Shown piece by piece: positions 44,831-52,194 of a stretch of DNA of 64,000 nt. Position 1 is the stretch's first letter. Every line of letters starts with the position of its first letter. The notes under the pieces were generated by a model. The model did no database searches. It was not told the DNA's origin and saw only the letters and a list, made by a program, of their open reading frames with translations. The stretch covers positions 62,001 through 126,000 of the forward strand of contig NZ_JAKYXC010000010.1 of the NCBI RefSeq assembly GCF_022538185.1, given 5' to 3'. A program made the position numbers and the translations under genes. The DNA is from Microbacterium sp. CFH 31415. Its GTDB lineage: Bacteria; Actinomycetota; Actinomycetes; Actinomycetales; Microbacteriaceae.

Positions 44831-45880
44831 TCACGGCACCCGGCGAAGCCAGGCGTCGGTGGCGAACTTCGACTCGACGAGCGCCTCGGCCTCGGCGTAT
44901 TCCTCTTCGGTGATACTTCCCGGGACGGCACCGTAGAGCTTGGCGAACGTCTCCTTGAAACGCTCGATGATCGCCTCTCGCGGCAGCCCGGTCTGGCGGC
45001 GCAGCGGGTCGACGCGCTTCGCGGCCGACGTCGTGCCCTTGTCGCTGAGCTTCTCGCGGCCGATGCGCAGCACCTCGGTCATCACCCGGCCGTCCATGTC
45101 GTAGCTCAGCGTCGCATGGTGCAGCACACCGCCGTTCGCCAGGCGCTTCTGCGCCGCCCCGCCGATCTTGCCCTGCGGCGACGCGATGTCGTTGAGCGGC
45201 TGATAGGTGGCCTCGATTCCGAGCGAGCGCAGAGCCTGCAGCACCCAGTCGTCGAGGAACGCGTACGAGTCGGCGAAGGTCAGTCCGGCGACGAGGGATG
45301 CCGGCACGTACAGCGAGTAGGTCACGATCGAGTTCGCGGCCATGAGCATCGCGCCCCCGCCCGAGATGCGGCGCACGACGTCGAACCCGTGCCGCTCGGC
45401 GCCGTCGGGGTCGACTTCGTTGCGCAGCGACTGGAACGACCCGATCACGACGGCCGACTCATCCCACTCCCACAGCCGCAAGGTCGGGCGACGGCGGCCG
45501 TCGCCGACGCGGCCGGTGAGCACCTCGTCGAGCGCGAGGTTCATGCGCGGTGAAACGGGCTTCTCGTGCACGATCTCCCAGTCGAAGTCGCGCCAGCCCG
45601 GTGCCGTCACCAGCGCGCGGCGGACCGCGGTGCCGACCGCCTCGGGAGTGAAGCCGAGCAGCTGCGCACCTTCGGGGAGGGCCGCGCGCACGGCGCCGGC
45701 GATCGTCGTGACGTCGGCTTCGACCGGCAGGCCGTTGACCGCGGCGTCTATGTCGTCGAGGGCGGAGTCGGGCTCGAGGAAGAAGTCGCCGGCGAGGTGG
45801 AAGTCGGCGATGCGGCCGTCGCGCTCCTCGAGGTCGACGACGACCAGCTTGCCTCCGGGCACCTTGTATTCGCCGTGCAT
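44831..45880 (-). CDS. Lipoate-protein ligase, domain-permuted
   Basis: 349 residues. The first 90 or so (YKVPGGKLVVVDLEERDGRI, GDFFLEPD) resemble the small accessory domain that is C-terminal in E. coli LplA. The catalytic domain follows: EKPVSPRMNLALDEVL, VVIGSFQSLRNEVD, VRRISGGGAMLM and DIASPQGKIGGAAQKRL with the lipoyl-lysine pocket. It attaches lipoate to 2-oxoacid dehydrogenase or GcvH domains. TAGGCT 7 bases before the ATG suggests a leaderless start. The order accessory-then-catalytic is the reverse of classical LplA. Confidence 0.9.
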   Translation of the reverse strand: MHGEYKVPGGKLVVVDLEERDGRIADFHLAGDFFLEPDSALDDIDAAVNGLPVEADVTTIAGAVRAALPEGAQLLGFTPEAVGTAVRRALVTAPGWRDFDWEIVHEKPVSPRMNLALDEVLTGRVGDGRRRPTLRLWEWDESAVVIGSFQSLRNEVDPDGAERHGFDVVRRISGGGAMLMAANSIVTYSLYVPASLVAGLTFADSYAFLDDWVLQALRSLGIEATYQPLNDIASPQGKIGGAAQKRLANGGVLHHATLSYDMDGRVMTEVLRIGREKLSDKGTTSAAKRVDPLRRQTGLPREAIIERFKETFAKLYGAVPGSITEEEYAEAEALVESKFATDAWLRRVP

Positions 45881-45898
45881 GGGTTCAGCCTATTAGGG

Positions 45899-45980
45899 CT
45901 GGCGCGCGGAGCCTCCGGGAGAGGCGGCGCACCGGCCGTCAGGGAGAGACTGGCGCGCGAAGCCTCCGGGAGAGGCGGCG
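45899..45980. repeat. 31-bp direct repeat pair
   Basis: A 31-base sequence beginning CTGGCGCGCGGAGCCTCCGG at 45899-45929 recurs at 45950-45980 with one mismatch, separated by 20 bases, between lipoate ligase and the GH6 gene. It shares the GCCTCCGGG core with the tandem repeat at 42859. Confidence 0.85.
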
Positions 45981-46010
45981 GCGCCGGGCGGAAGCATCCC
46001 GGCGCCGCCG
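45976..46010 (-). terminator. Terminator hairpin of the GH6 gene
   Basis: CGGCGGCGCCGGG pairs perfectly with CCCGGCGCCGCCG (13 bp) around a 9-base loop, 7 bases after the GH6 stop. Strong GC stem without a T-run in the GH6 direction; the opposite strand reads into CGTTTT. Confidence 0.75.
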
Positions 46011-46017
46011 TCCGTTT

Positions 46018-47616
46018 TCAGGAGGTGCAGGCCTTCCCGTTGAGGTGGAACTGCCACGGCTCAACCGCCGCGCCGGTGCCCGTCACCACGAGCGCCGCCG
46101 TCTTGCCCGGCCGCAGCGATCGTGCGCCCTCGACCGCGACGTTCGCGCCCTCCTGCTCGACATCGCCGCCGACGACCTTGACGACCTTCTGCGTGCCGTC
46201 GAACGACCAGGTCAGGGTCCAGGGGTCGAGGGTCGACGTCCCGTTGTTGCGGACCGTCAATGCGGCGATGAAGCCCTTGCCGATCTTCGTGCCGACGACC
46301 TTGACGTGGCAGTCGAGCGCAGCGATCGGCGGGTTCGCGAGGGCGATCAGCTCCCGCGCCTGTTCGGCGAACCACTGACCGGCGGCGGGGTCCTCCATGC
46401 CGCGCTCGGGATCGAGCGGACCGCCCGTGCCGCGGTAGCACTTGCCGTCGGACTCGCCCGGCACCTTGATCCACAGGTAGGCGTCGACGAGCGCGACCCC
46501 CGTCTCGGTGGTGGGCCGCAGGCCGAGGCCGCGGTCAGGCGGGTTGCACCAGTCCTCGTGCTCGGGGTAGACGCCGTCGGGGTAGTCCCAGGGGCCGAGC
46601 CCGTTGCGGCTGGTGTCGACGACGAAGCGTGTTGTCGGCTCGACGCCGCCGAGGATGAGGTCGTAGCGCGACTCCACACCGTCGACGTTCAGGGCGAGGT
46701 CCGCGTCGCCCGGTCCCCACTCGCCGTAGGGCGACATCGTCGTGCCGTTCCATTCCGTCGCCGGGCCGCCGTTCCAGTACTGGTTGCCGCACGAGCCGAA
46801 GTCGCCCGGGTTCACCTCGGTGACGTACGCGATGCACGACGAGATCCATCGGCCGAAGTAGGTCGAGTTGGCCGTGAACTGGTAGTTCGAGGCGTTGAGG
46901 AAGAACCCGTCTGCGCGCTGCACACCGCCCTTGATCAGGCGGTCCGAGATCTCGCCGACGTTGAGCCAGCTCGATCCGGTGCCGTCGAGGTAGACCGACG
47001 TGCTCGCGAGCCCGCCGAGCGTGTCGACGGCGTAGTTCAGCTGCGTGTAACGGTCGGCGGCGGCCGTCTCGGCGGGCACCTCGGCCGGCTGGCACCACTC
47101 CGTCACGCCGTCGAGGGTCGTGTAGTGCGGGATGATGCCGAGGCCGTCGGGCTCGAGGATGACCGTCGCCGGCCGGTCGCCGATGCCTGCCGCGAAGCCG
47201 TCGATCCACGCCTGGTAGCCGGCCGTGTCCAGCGCGCCGCCCGCGGAGTACTGGGCGCAGTCGCGGAACGGCAGGTAGTACGCCACGAGCACGGGCATCT
47301 GCCCCTTCGCCGCCGCGGCGCTCACGACGTCGTCGACTGCGGCCTCGACCTCCGCAGGGGTGCCGTCCGTGAACCAGTCGGCCGAGGGGATCGAGCCGAG
47401 CAGCTGGGCGTCGGCGCGTGCCTGGCCGCGCAGCGACTGCGCGGCCTCGAGCGTGGTGCTCCACGGATTCAGGAAGAGCTCCGAACCGGGCAGGCCGCCG
47501 TCCACGGCACCCGCAGGGGCGGCGGCGAGGGGGATCGCGAGTCCGGCGGCGAGGGCTGCTGCCGCGCCGAGCGCGACCGCCCTCCGTCGTGACGAGCGGG
47601 GGGATGAGTGGGACAT
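46018..47616 (-). CDS. Secreted cellulase, GH6, with C-terminal CBM2-like domain
   Basis: 532 residues. Signal peptide (SSRRR, hydrophobic Ala-rich stretch, cleavage near AAPAGA). The GH6 signature 1 VAYYLPFRDCAQYSAGG holds catalytic acid D119; signature 2 VILEPDGLGI deviates by G for S/A/L. YLDGTGSSWLNVG and FVVDTSRNGLGPWD are also GH6. From about 430, a CBM2-like sandwich (CHVKVVGTKIGKGFIA ... FHLNGKAC) with terminal Cys pair, though few exposed Trp are evident. Endo- or exoglucanase on cellulose; tunnel loops cannot be judged. ATG at 47616 with AGAGGA 9 bases upstream. Repressed through the TGGGAGCGCTCCCA site. Confidence 0.94.
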   Translation of the reverse strand: MSHSSPRSSRRRAVALGAAAALAAGLAIPLAAAPAGAVDGGLPGSELFLNPWSTTLEAAQSLRGQARADAQLLGSIPSADWFTDGTPAEVEAAVDDVVSAAAAKGQMPVLVAYYLPFRDCAQYSAGGALDTAGYQAWIDGFAAGIGDRPATVILEPDGLGIIPHYTTLDGVTEWCQPAEVPAETAAADRYTQLNYAVDTLGGLASTSVYLDGTGSSWLNVGEISDRLIKGGVQRADGFFLNASNYQFTANSTYFGRWISSCIAYVTEVNPGDFGSCGNQYWNGGPATEWNGTTMSPYGEWGPGDADLALNVDGVESRYDLILGGVEPTTRFVVDTSRNGLGPWDYPDGVYPEHEDWCNPPDRGLGLRPTTETGVALVDAYLWIKVPGESDGKCYRGTGGPLDPERGMEDPAAGQWFAEQARELIALANPPIAALDCHVKVVGTKIGKGFIAALTVRNNGTSTLDPWTLTWSFDGTQKVVKVVGGDVEQEGANVAVEGARSLRPGKTAALVVTGTGAAVEPWQFHLNGKACTS

Positions 47617-47692
47617 GGGGAGGATTCCTCTCGAGGTCATCGTCGACCGAGGCTCGCGACATCGGCGTCGCTGCCCGACCGCCGCGCGAGCG

Positions 47693-47706
47693 TGGGAGCG
47701 CTCCCA
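47693..47706. promoter_or_regulatory. CebR/CelR operator
   Basis: TGGGAGCGCTCCCA is a perfect 14-bp palindrome identical to the established actinomycete CebR/CelR site that mediates cellobiose induction of cellulase genes. It lies 77 bases upstream of the GH6 start. No CebR gene is in this window. Confidence 0.9.
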
Positions 47707-47775
47707 TGGCGTTCATTGGTGACAGGATGGCGCACCTGGGCCCCGCGCGTCAACGGGCGCAGCTGCGAACAGACC

Positions 47776-48627
47776 TCAGACGCGCATCGGGAACCGCTGG
47801 TCGAGCCACGCGAGCAGGTCGGCCCGGACGTCCTCCTGGGTCACATCGTTGAAGACCTCGTGTCGCGTGTCTGGGTAGACGAGCGTCGTCACGTCGGTGA
47901 GCCCCGACCGCGTGCGGTAGGCGTCGGCGAGCTTGTGCACGCTGCGTGGTCCGCCGACCGTGTCGTCACGGCCGACCATCAGGAGGAGGGGGATGTCGCG
48001 ACCGAGGTCGCGCCGCGGCAGACCGTACATGCGCAGCGAGTCGAGCACGCCGATGAGCTTGATCGGCTCCTCGGTGGTGGTGAGCGGATCGTCGAGGAAC
48101 GCCCGCCCGACCGACAGGTCGCTCGCCAGCCACTCCGTGCCCATCGCGCCGGGGCCGTCCCAGGGCTTGTTGAGGCCGCTCGCGTGGATCGACCCCGGCA
48201 TGCGCAGTGCCGAACCCGTCAGCACCACACCGTCGTACGCGTCGGCGTGTGCGTTGACCAGCATCTGCGCGAGCACCGAGCCGCCGGAGTGCCCCAGCAG
48301 CACGAGCGGAAGGTCCGGGTTCTCGGCGCGGATCAGCCCGGTGAACTGCCACATCGTGGCGAGTGCGGCACGCAGTCCCCCGGGGCCGAGGTGGCCGAGG
48401 CGCGCGACATCCCCGCCGTGCTGGGTCATGCCGGTGCGGCCGTGGCCGCGATGGTCGGCCGCCCACACGGCGTACCCGTCGGCTGTGAGCGCCTCGATCA
48501 GGGCGCCGTAGCGGCCGGCGTGCTCCCCGACACCGTGCAGCAGCTGAACGACCGCCCGGGGCTCGGTCTTCGCGGGATGGACGTCGTAGAAGATCGCGAT
48601 GCCGTGCGCATCGGTGAACTCGGGCAT
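47776..48627 (-). CDS. Alpha/beta hydrolase, monoacylglycerol-lipase-like
   Basis: 283 residues. VVQLLHGVGEHAGRY, YAVWAADHRGHGRTG, nucleophile Ser in VLLGHSGGSVLAQM, acid Asp in LLLMVGRDDTVGG and His in YPDTRHEVFND: the lysophospholipase/monoglyceride lipase pattern. Cytosolic, no signal peptide; probably cleaves monoacylglycerols or similar esters. CTAGACT 7 bases before the ATG suggests leaderless transcription. Divergent from marR. Confidence 0.92.
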   Translation of the reverse strand: MPEFTDAHGIAIFYDVHPAKTEPRAVVQLLHGVGEHAGRYGALIEALTADGYAVWAADHRGHGRTGMTQHGGDVARLGHLGPGGLRAALATMWQFTGLIRAENPDLPLVLLGHSGGSVLAQMLVNAHADAYDGVVLTGSALRMPGSIHASGLNKPWDGPGAMGTEWLASDLSVGRAFLDDPLTTTEEPIKLIGVLDSLRMYGLPRRDLGRDIPLLLMVGRDDTVGGPRSVHKLADAYRTRSGLTDVTTLVYPDTRHEVFNDVTQEDVRADLLAWLDQRFPMRV

Positions 48628-48684
48628 GCGCAGAAGTCTAGGAGACGCGGATGCGGGGGCTCGGGCCGACGCATCCGGAATTTG

Positions 48685-48712
48685 TTTAGCAAGACTAATG
48701 AGCTATGCTAAA
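48685..48712. promoter_or_regulatory. MarR operator/promoter
   Basis: TTTAGCA-N14-TGCTAAA inverted repeat in an AT-rich stretch. It overlaps TTGTTT (48682) and TATGCT (48704), a -35/-10 pair with 16-base spacing for marR. TATGCT ends 10 bases before the ATG, so the leader is nearly absent. Autoregulation of the marR-MFS operon is inferred. Confidence 0.7.
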
Positions 48713-48719
48713 TAAACGC

Positions 48720-49184
48720 ATGAGCACTGACACGACGACTTCGACGACAGCGACAGACCACCTCGACGACCATTCCGCGGCGGCCTCCGCGCTCCGCATC
48801 GCAACCTTCCGGCTCGCCCGCCGTATGCGCACGCAGCGCGCCGTCGACTCGATGAGCGACGGCCAGTTCGCCGTGCTCGCCGCGCTCTGGGTGCACGGCC
48901 CGCACACGCTCGGCGAGTTGGCCGAGCGCGAGCGGGTGTCCGCCCCGTCGATGAACCGCACCGTCAACTGCCTGCAGGAATCGGACTACGTCGTGCGCTC
49001 CGCCGACGAGAACGACGGCCGCAAGGTCGTGATCTCGCTGACCCGCACCGGCCGCGCCGTCGTGGACGAAACGGCCCGTCGGCGCGACGCGTGGGTCGAG
49101 GCGGCGCTCGACCAGCTCTCCCCCGACGAACGCGACACGCTCGCGAAGGCGGCAGAGATCATGCAGCGGATGGTCGCTCTGTGA
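48720..49184 (+). CDS. MarR-family regulator
   Basis: 154 residues from the ATG at 48720. Winged helix: MSDGQFAVLAALWVHGPHTLGELAERERV, recognition helix SAPSMNRTVNCLQE, wing SADENDGRKVVISLTRTG (read in pieces). Controls its own operon through the overlapping palindrome. The stop overlaps the GTG of the MFS exporter (GTGA), a usual regulator-efflux pair. Confidence 0.92.
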   Translation: MSTDTTTSTTATDHLDDHSAAASALRIATFRLARRMRTQRAVDSMSDGQFAVLAALWVHGPHTLGELAERERVSAPSMNRTVNCLQESDYVVRSADENDGRKVVISLTRTGRAVVDETARRRDAWVEAALDQLSPDERDTLAKAAEIMQRMVAL

Positions 49185-50539
49185 GCGCCATGTTCCGATC
49201 CTTCTCGATCTTCAACTACCGGGTCTGGTTCATCGGCGCCCTCGTCTCGAACGTGGGCGCATGGATGCAGGCGACCGCCCTCAGCTGGGTGGTGCTGACC
49301 GAGCTCACCGCCAATGACGCCGCCGCGATGGGCGTCACGATGGCGCTGCAGTTCGCTCCCCCGCTGCTCCTGGTCGGAGTGACCGGCTTCGTCGCCGACA
49401 GGTTCGACCGCCGCAAGCTGCTCGTCATGACGCAGAGCCTCCTGCTGCTCGTCGGCGTCGTGATCGGCATCCTGCTGCTTCTCGGACTGATGACGCTGCC
49501 GCTCATGTACGCGTTCGCACTCGGGCTCGGCGTGATCGCGGCGTTCGACAACCCGGCGCGCCAGGCATTCGTCTCCGACCTGGTGTCGCGCGAGATCGCC
49601 TCCAACGCCGTCGCGCTGAACGCCGCCTCGTTCAACGGCGCGCGGATGATCGGCCCCGCCGTCGCCGGTGTCGTGATCGTCGCGGTCGGCACGGGCTGGG
49701 TGTTCCTCGTCAACGGCATCACCTTCCTCGGCATGATCGTCGCGCTTCTGCTCATCCGCACCGACGAGCTCGTGCCGCGCGTGAAGGCCACCGGCCCCTC
49801 GCGATTGGCCGACGGGTTCCGCTACGTCGCCCGTCGCCCCGACCTCCTGGTGACATTCGCCATGGTGTTCCTCGTGGGCGCGTTCGGCATGAATTTCCCG
49901 ATCTTCGCCTCGACCATGGCGCTCGAATTCGGCCAGGAGGCCGACGGATACGGACTGCTCAGCTCGATCCTCGCGGTCGGCTCGCTGGCGGGCGCACTCA
50001 TGGCCGCCCGGCGCGATCGGGCACGCATCCGCGTCGTCATCGGCGGCACCCTGCTCTTCGCCGGCGCCGCCGCCGTCTCGGCCTTCATGCCCTCGTACTG
50101 GGCATATGCCGTCACGCTCATGTTCACCGGGTTCGCTGTCGTGACGATGCTGACGACGGCCAACGGCTACGTCCAGACGACGACGGACCCAGCACTTCGG
50201 GGCCGTGTGCTCGCGCTGTACATGGCGATCCTCATGGGCGGCACTCCGATCGGGGCGCCGATCGTCGGGTGGGTCGCCGCCGAGTTCGGCCCCCGCCAGG
50301 CGATCCTGCTCGGAGCCGGCGCGGCCATCGTGGCGTTCGCCATCGGCGCGACCTGGCTGGTCGTTTCGGGCCGCCTGCACCGGCACGAGGAGCGCCGGTT
50401 CCGGCTCACGATCGATGAGACGCGTCCTCTCTCGGTGGTGCAGCCCGCCCCCGAGGAGTTCAGCGACGAGGTCGCCTCGACCACGCCCGTGCGCGTGCCC
50501 ACTGACGCCGACCTGCTGCGCGACCGCCGCGCGAGCTGA
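49181..50539 (+). CDS. MFS efflux transporter (EntS-like)
   Basis: 452 residues from the GTG at 49181. Twelve membrane helices; FNYRVWFIGALVSNVGAWMQ, GFVADRFDRRKLLV, DNPARQAFVSDLV and NAVALNAASFNGARMIGPAV are signatures of the EntS-like MFS_3 exporters. A C-terminal cytoplasmic tail of about 50 residues. Exports a small molecule sensed by the coupled MarR, perhaps a drug or siderophore. Confidence 0.92.
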   Translation: MSAMFRSFSIFNYRVWFIGALVSNVGAWMQATALSWVVLTELTANDAAAMGVTMALQFAPPLLLVGVTGFVADRFDRRKLLVMTQSLLLLVGVVIGILLLLGLMTLPLMYAFALGLGVIAAFDNPARQAFVSDLVSREIASNAVALNAASFNGARMIGPAVAGVVIVAVGTGWVFLVNGITFLGMIVALLLIRTDELVPRVKATGPSRLADGFRYVARRPDLLVTFAMVFLVGAFGMNFPIFASTMALEFGQEADGYGLLSSILAVGSLAGALMAARRDRARIRVVIGGTLLFAGAAAVSAFMPSYWAYAVTLMFTGFAVVTMLTTANGYVQTTTDPALRGRVLALYMAILMGGTPIGAPIVGWVAAEFGPRQAILLGAGAAIVAFAIGATWLVVSGRLHRHEERRFRLTIDETRPLSVVQPAPEEFSDEVASTTPVRVPTDADLLRDRRAS

Positions 50540-50569
50540 GGCCGGGAGTCGCGGCGGCGCCCGGGCACC

Positions 50570-51814
50570 TCAGCGCTCCTCGCGCACGCCCACGCGCTCG
50601 AGGTGGCCGTTCGAGAAGCGCCCTCGAGGATCGAGCCGCTCGTACACCGCGCGGGCGTCGGCCAGCCGCGGATGCACGCGCTCGATCGCAGAGCGGTCGA
50701 ACCCGTGGCGCTTGCCCCAGTGCGGGCGCGCGCCGAACGGCCGCAGAGCCTCCTCGATGCGCGGCAGCACGGCGGCGACCGCGGCCGGATCGTTCCGCCA
50801 GGTGAAGTGGATCGCCACGACGTCCTGCCCTGACGCGGGGCTGAGCCACAGCTCATCGGCCGCCGCCGTGCGCAGCTCGCTCACGAACAGCAGCGGACGG
50901 ATGGCGTCGCCGAGCTCCCGCATCGCCCTCAGGGCGCCGGGCGCCTGCGGGCGGGCGACGAAGTACTCGCTCTGGATCTCGTCTCCGAACGAGGGCGTGC
51001 CGTCCAGGCGGAAGTGCGGCAGCCGCAGCATCCATGGCCCGGGAACTCCCCGCAGCTCGGTCACGTCCGCCAGCTCACCGAGCGGCTCGGCGTCGACGTC
51101 GAGCACGCCGTCGAGCAGGTCGGCCGGAACGGGCTGGTCGTCGGCGTCGATGCGGGACTTGACCCACACCCACCCGATCGACGCCTCCTCCCACCGGGTG
51201 AACACCGAGACGCTGTAGCCGGCGCCGGTGACCGCGTCCAGGGCGGCGAGGGCGGCATCCCACGACACTCCTCGATAGACGTCCTGCCGCACCCGGTACG
51301 ACGGCTGCGTCTCGATGTCGAGGGACACCAGCACGCCGAAGGCGCCGACGCCCACCGCGAGCGCGTCGAAGTCGGCGTCGCCGCGTCGGACCTCGCGCAC
51401 CTCTCCGTCGGCATCGGCGAATCGGATGCCGCGCACCGCGCTGGTCAGCACCCCGTTGCGGTCGCCCGACCCGTGGGTGCCGGTGGCGGTGGCCCCGGCG
51501 ACAGAGATGTGGGGCAGCGAGCCCAGGTTGTGCAGGGCGAGGCCGCGCTCATCGAGCCACGCGGCGAGCACGCCGTAGCGGGTCCCCGCAGCGACCCGGA
51601 CGGTGCCGTCGCCCAGCGCGAACCCGCCCTCGAGCCCCGCGAGGTCGAGCAGCGCGCCCGTCGTGTCGGGCAGGTCGGTGAAGGAGTGCCGGGTGCCCAG
51701 GGCGTGTACGCGACCTTCGGTGCCCGCGAGCTCGCGCAGCACATCGGCTTCGCTCCACACCGGAACGATCCGGGGTGCGGTGTAGTCGTAGGTGCCCGCC
51801 CAGTTGCGCGTCAA
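50570..51814 (-). CDS. FAD-linked sugar-1,4-lactone oxidase (ALO family)
   Basis: 414 residues from a TTG at 51814. FAD_binding_4 domain: RNWAGTYDYTAPRIVPV, RVHALGTRHSFTDLPDT, HNLGSLPHISVAGATATGTHGSG. Then a D-arabinono-1,4-lactone oxidase domain ending HPRLADARAVYERLDPRGRF. Oxidises aldonolactones or polyols with oxygen; the typical HWGK motif appears as RPHWGKRHGF. The start is odd: no ATG or GTG exists near the conserved N-terminus, and TTG overlaps the stop of a 17-codon ORF that owns the only good ribosome site. Either coupled re-initiation or a frameshift explains this. Confidence 0.87.
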   Translation of the reverse strand: MTRNWAGTYDYTAPRIVPVWSEADVLRELAGTEGRVHALGTRHSFTDLPDTTGALLDLAGLEGGFALGDGTVRVAAGTRYGVLAAWLDERGLALHNLGSLPHISVAGATATGTHGSGDRNGVLTSAVRGIRFADADGEVREVRRGDADFDALAVGVGAFGVLVSLDIETQPSYRVRQDVYRGVSWDAALAALDAVTGAGYSVSVFTRWEEASIGWVWVKSRIDADDQPVPADLLDGVLDVDAEPLGELADVTELRGVPGPWMLRLPHFRLDGTPSFGDEIQSEYFVARPQAPGALRAMRELGDAIRPLLFVSELRTAAADELWLSPASGQDVVAIHFTWRNDPAAVAAVLPRIEEALRPFGARPHWGKRHGFDRSAIERVHPRLADARAVYERLDPRGRFSNGHLERVGVREER

Positions 51815-51864
51815 GACGGTCTCGGCATCAGGCGGGACACGGACTCGGTGCGGTGGACCGACAT
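51811..51864 (-). CDS. Possible 17-residue leader peptide coupled to the lactone oxidase
   Basis: ATG at 51864 with GAGGAGGAAACC 5-7 bases upstream, ending at a TGA that overlaps the downstream TTG (TTGA). Product MSVHRTESVSRLMPRPS. TATCGT at 51910-51905 would start the transcript about 35 bases before this ATG. It may be a translational leader, or the true N-terminus separated by a frameshift. Confidence 0.4.
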   Translation of the reverse strand: MSVHRTESVSRLMPRPS

Positions 51865-51971
51865 GGATCGGTTTCCTCCTCGTGGCGGCCGGGCGATGCG
51901 TGACACGATACAGGCGCGTCCGCCGGGAGAACCTCCCCGCGCTGAAACGCCTCCCCCTCGCGTCGGCGTTC

Positions 51972-52010
51972 GTCAACCCCTGGCCCGCTCGCGAGCGTCG
52001 GGCCTAGCGT
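51972..52010 (+). promoter_or_regulatory. GTCAACCCCTGG...TAGCGT promoter of the 48-residue gene
   Basis: CGTCAACCCCTGG (51971-51983) and CTAGCGT (52004-52010), with GTCAA to TAGCGT 33 bases. TAGCGT ends 6 bases before the ATG: leaderless. Both blocks are identical to those before the 34454 hydrolase gene. Confidence 0.55.
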
Positions 52011-52016
52011 GGGGGC

Positions 52017-52163
52017 ATGGATGAGCGCCGAGCCGAAGACGAACCCGTCGACCAGGACGACCCGGTCGGCGGCGACGAGACGACCGAGGAGCAGCTGGAC
52101 GCCGACAACCCGGTCGAAGAGGACACCCTGAAGACGCTGGACCCCGACGCCCCGCCCGCCTGA
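52017..52163 (+). CDS. Small acidic protein, 48 residues
   Basis: ATG at 52017, stop TGA at 52161. Product begins MDERRAEDEPVDQDD and ends TLKTLDPDAPPA; nearly a third is Asp plus Glu, no hydrophobic stretch. GC-rich third codon positions and a strong GTCAA...TAGCGT promoter directly before the ATG support that it is real. No family recognised. Similar in style and promoter to the 55-residue protein at 35386. Confidence 0.65.
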   Translation: MDERRAEDEPVDQDDPVGGDETTEEQLDADNPVEEDTLKTLDPDAPPA

Positions 52164-52194
52164 TCTCAGGAACCGATCCGCCCCTCCCCGCTCC

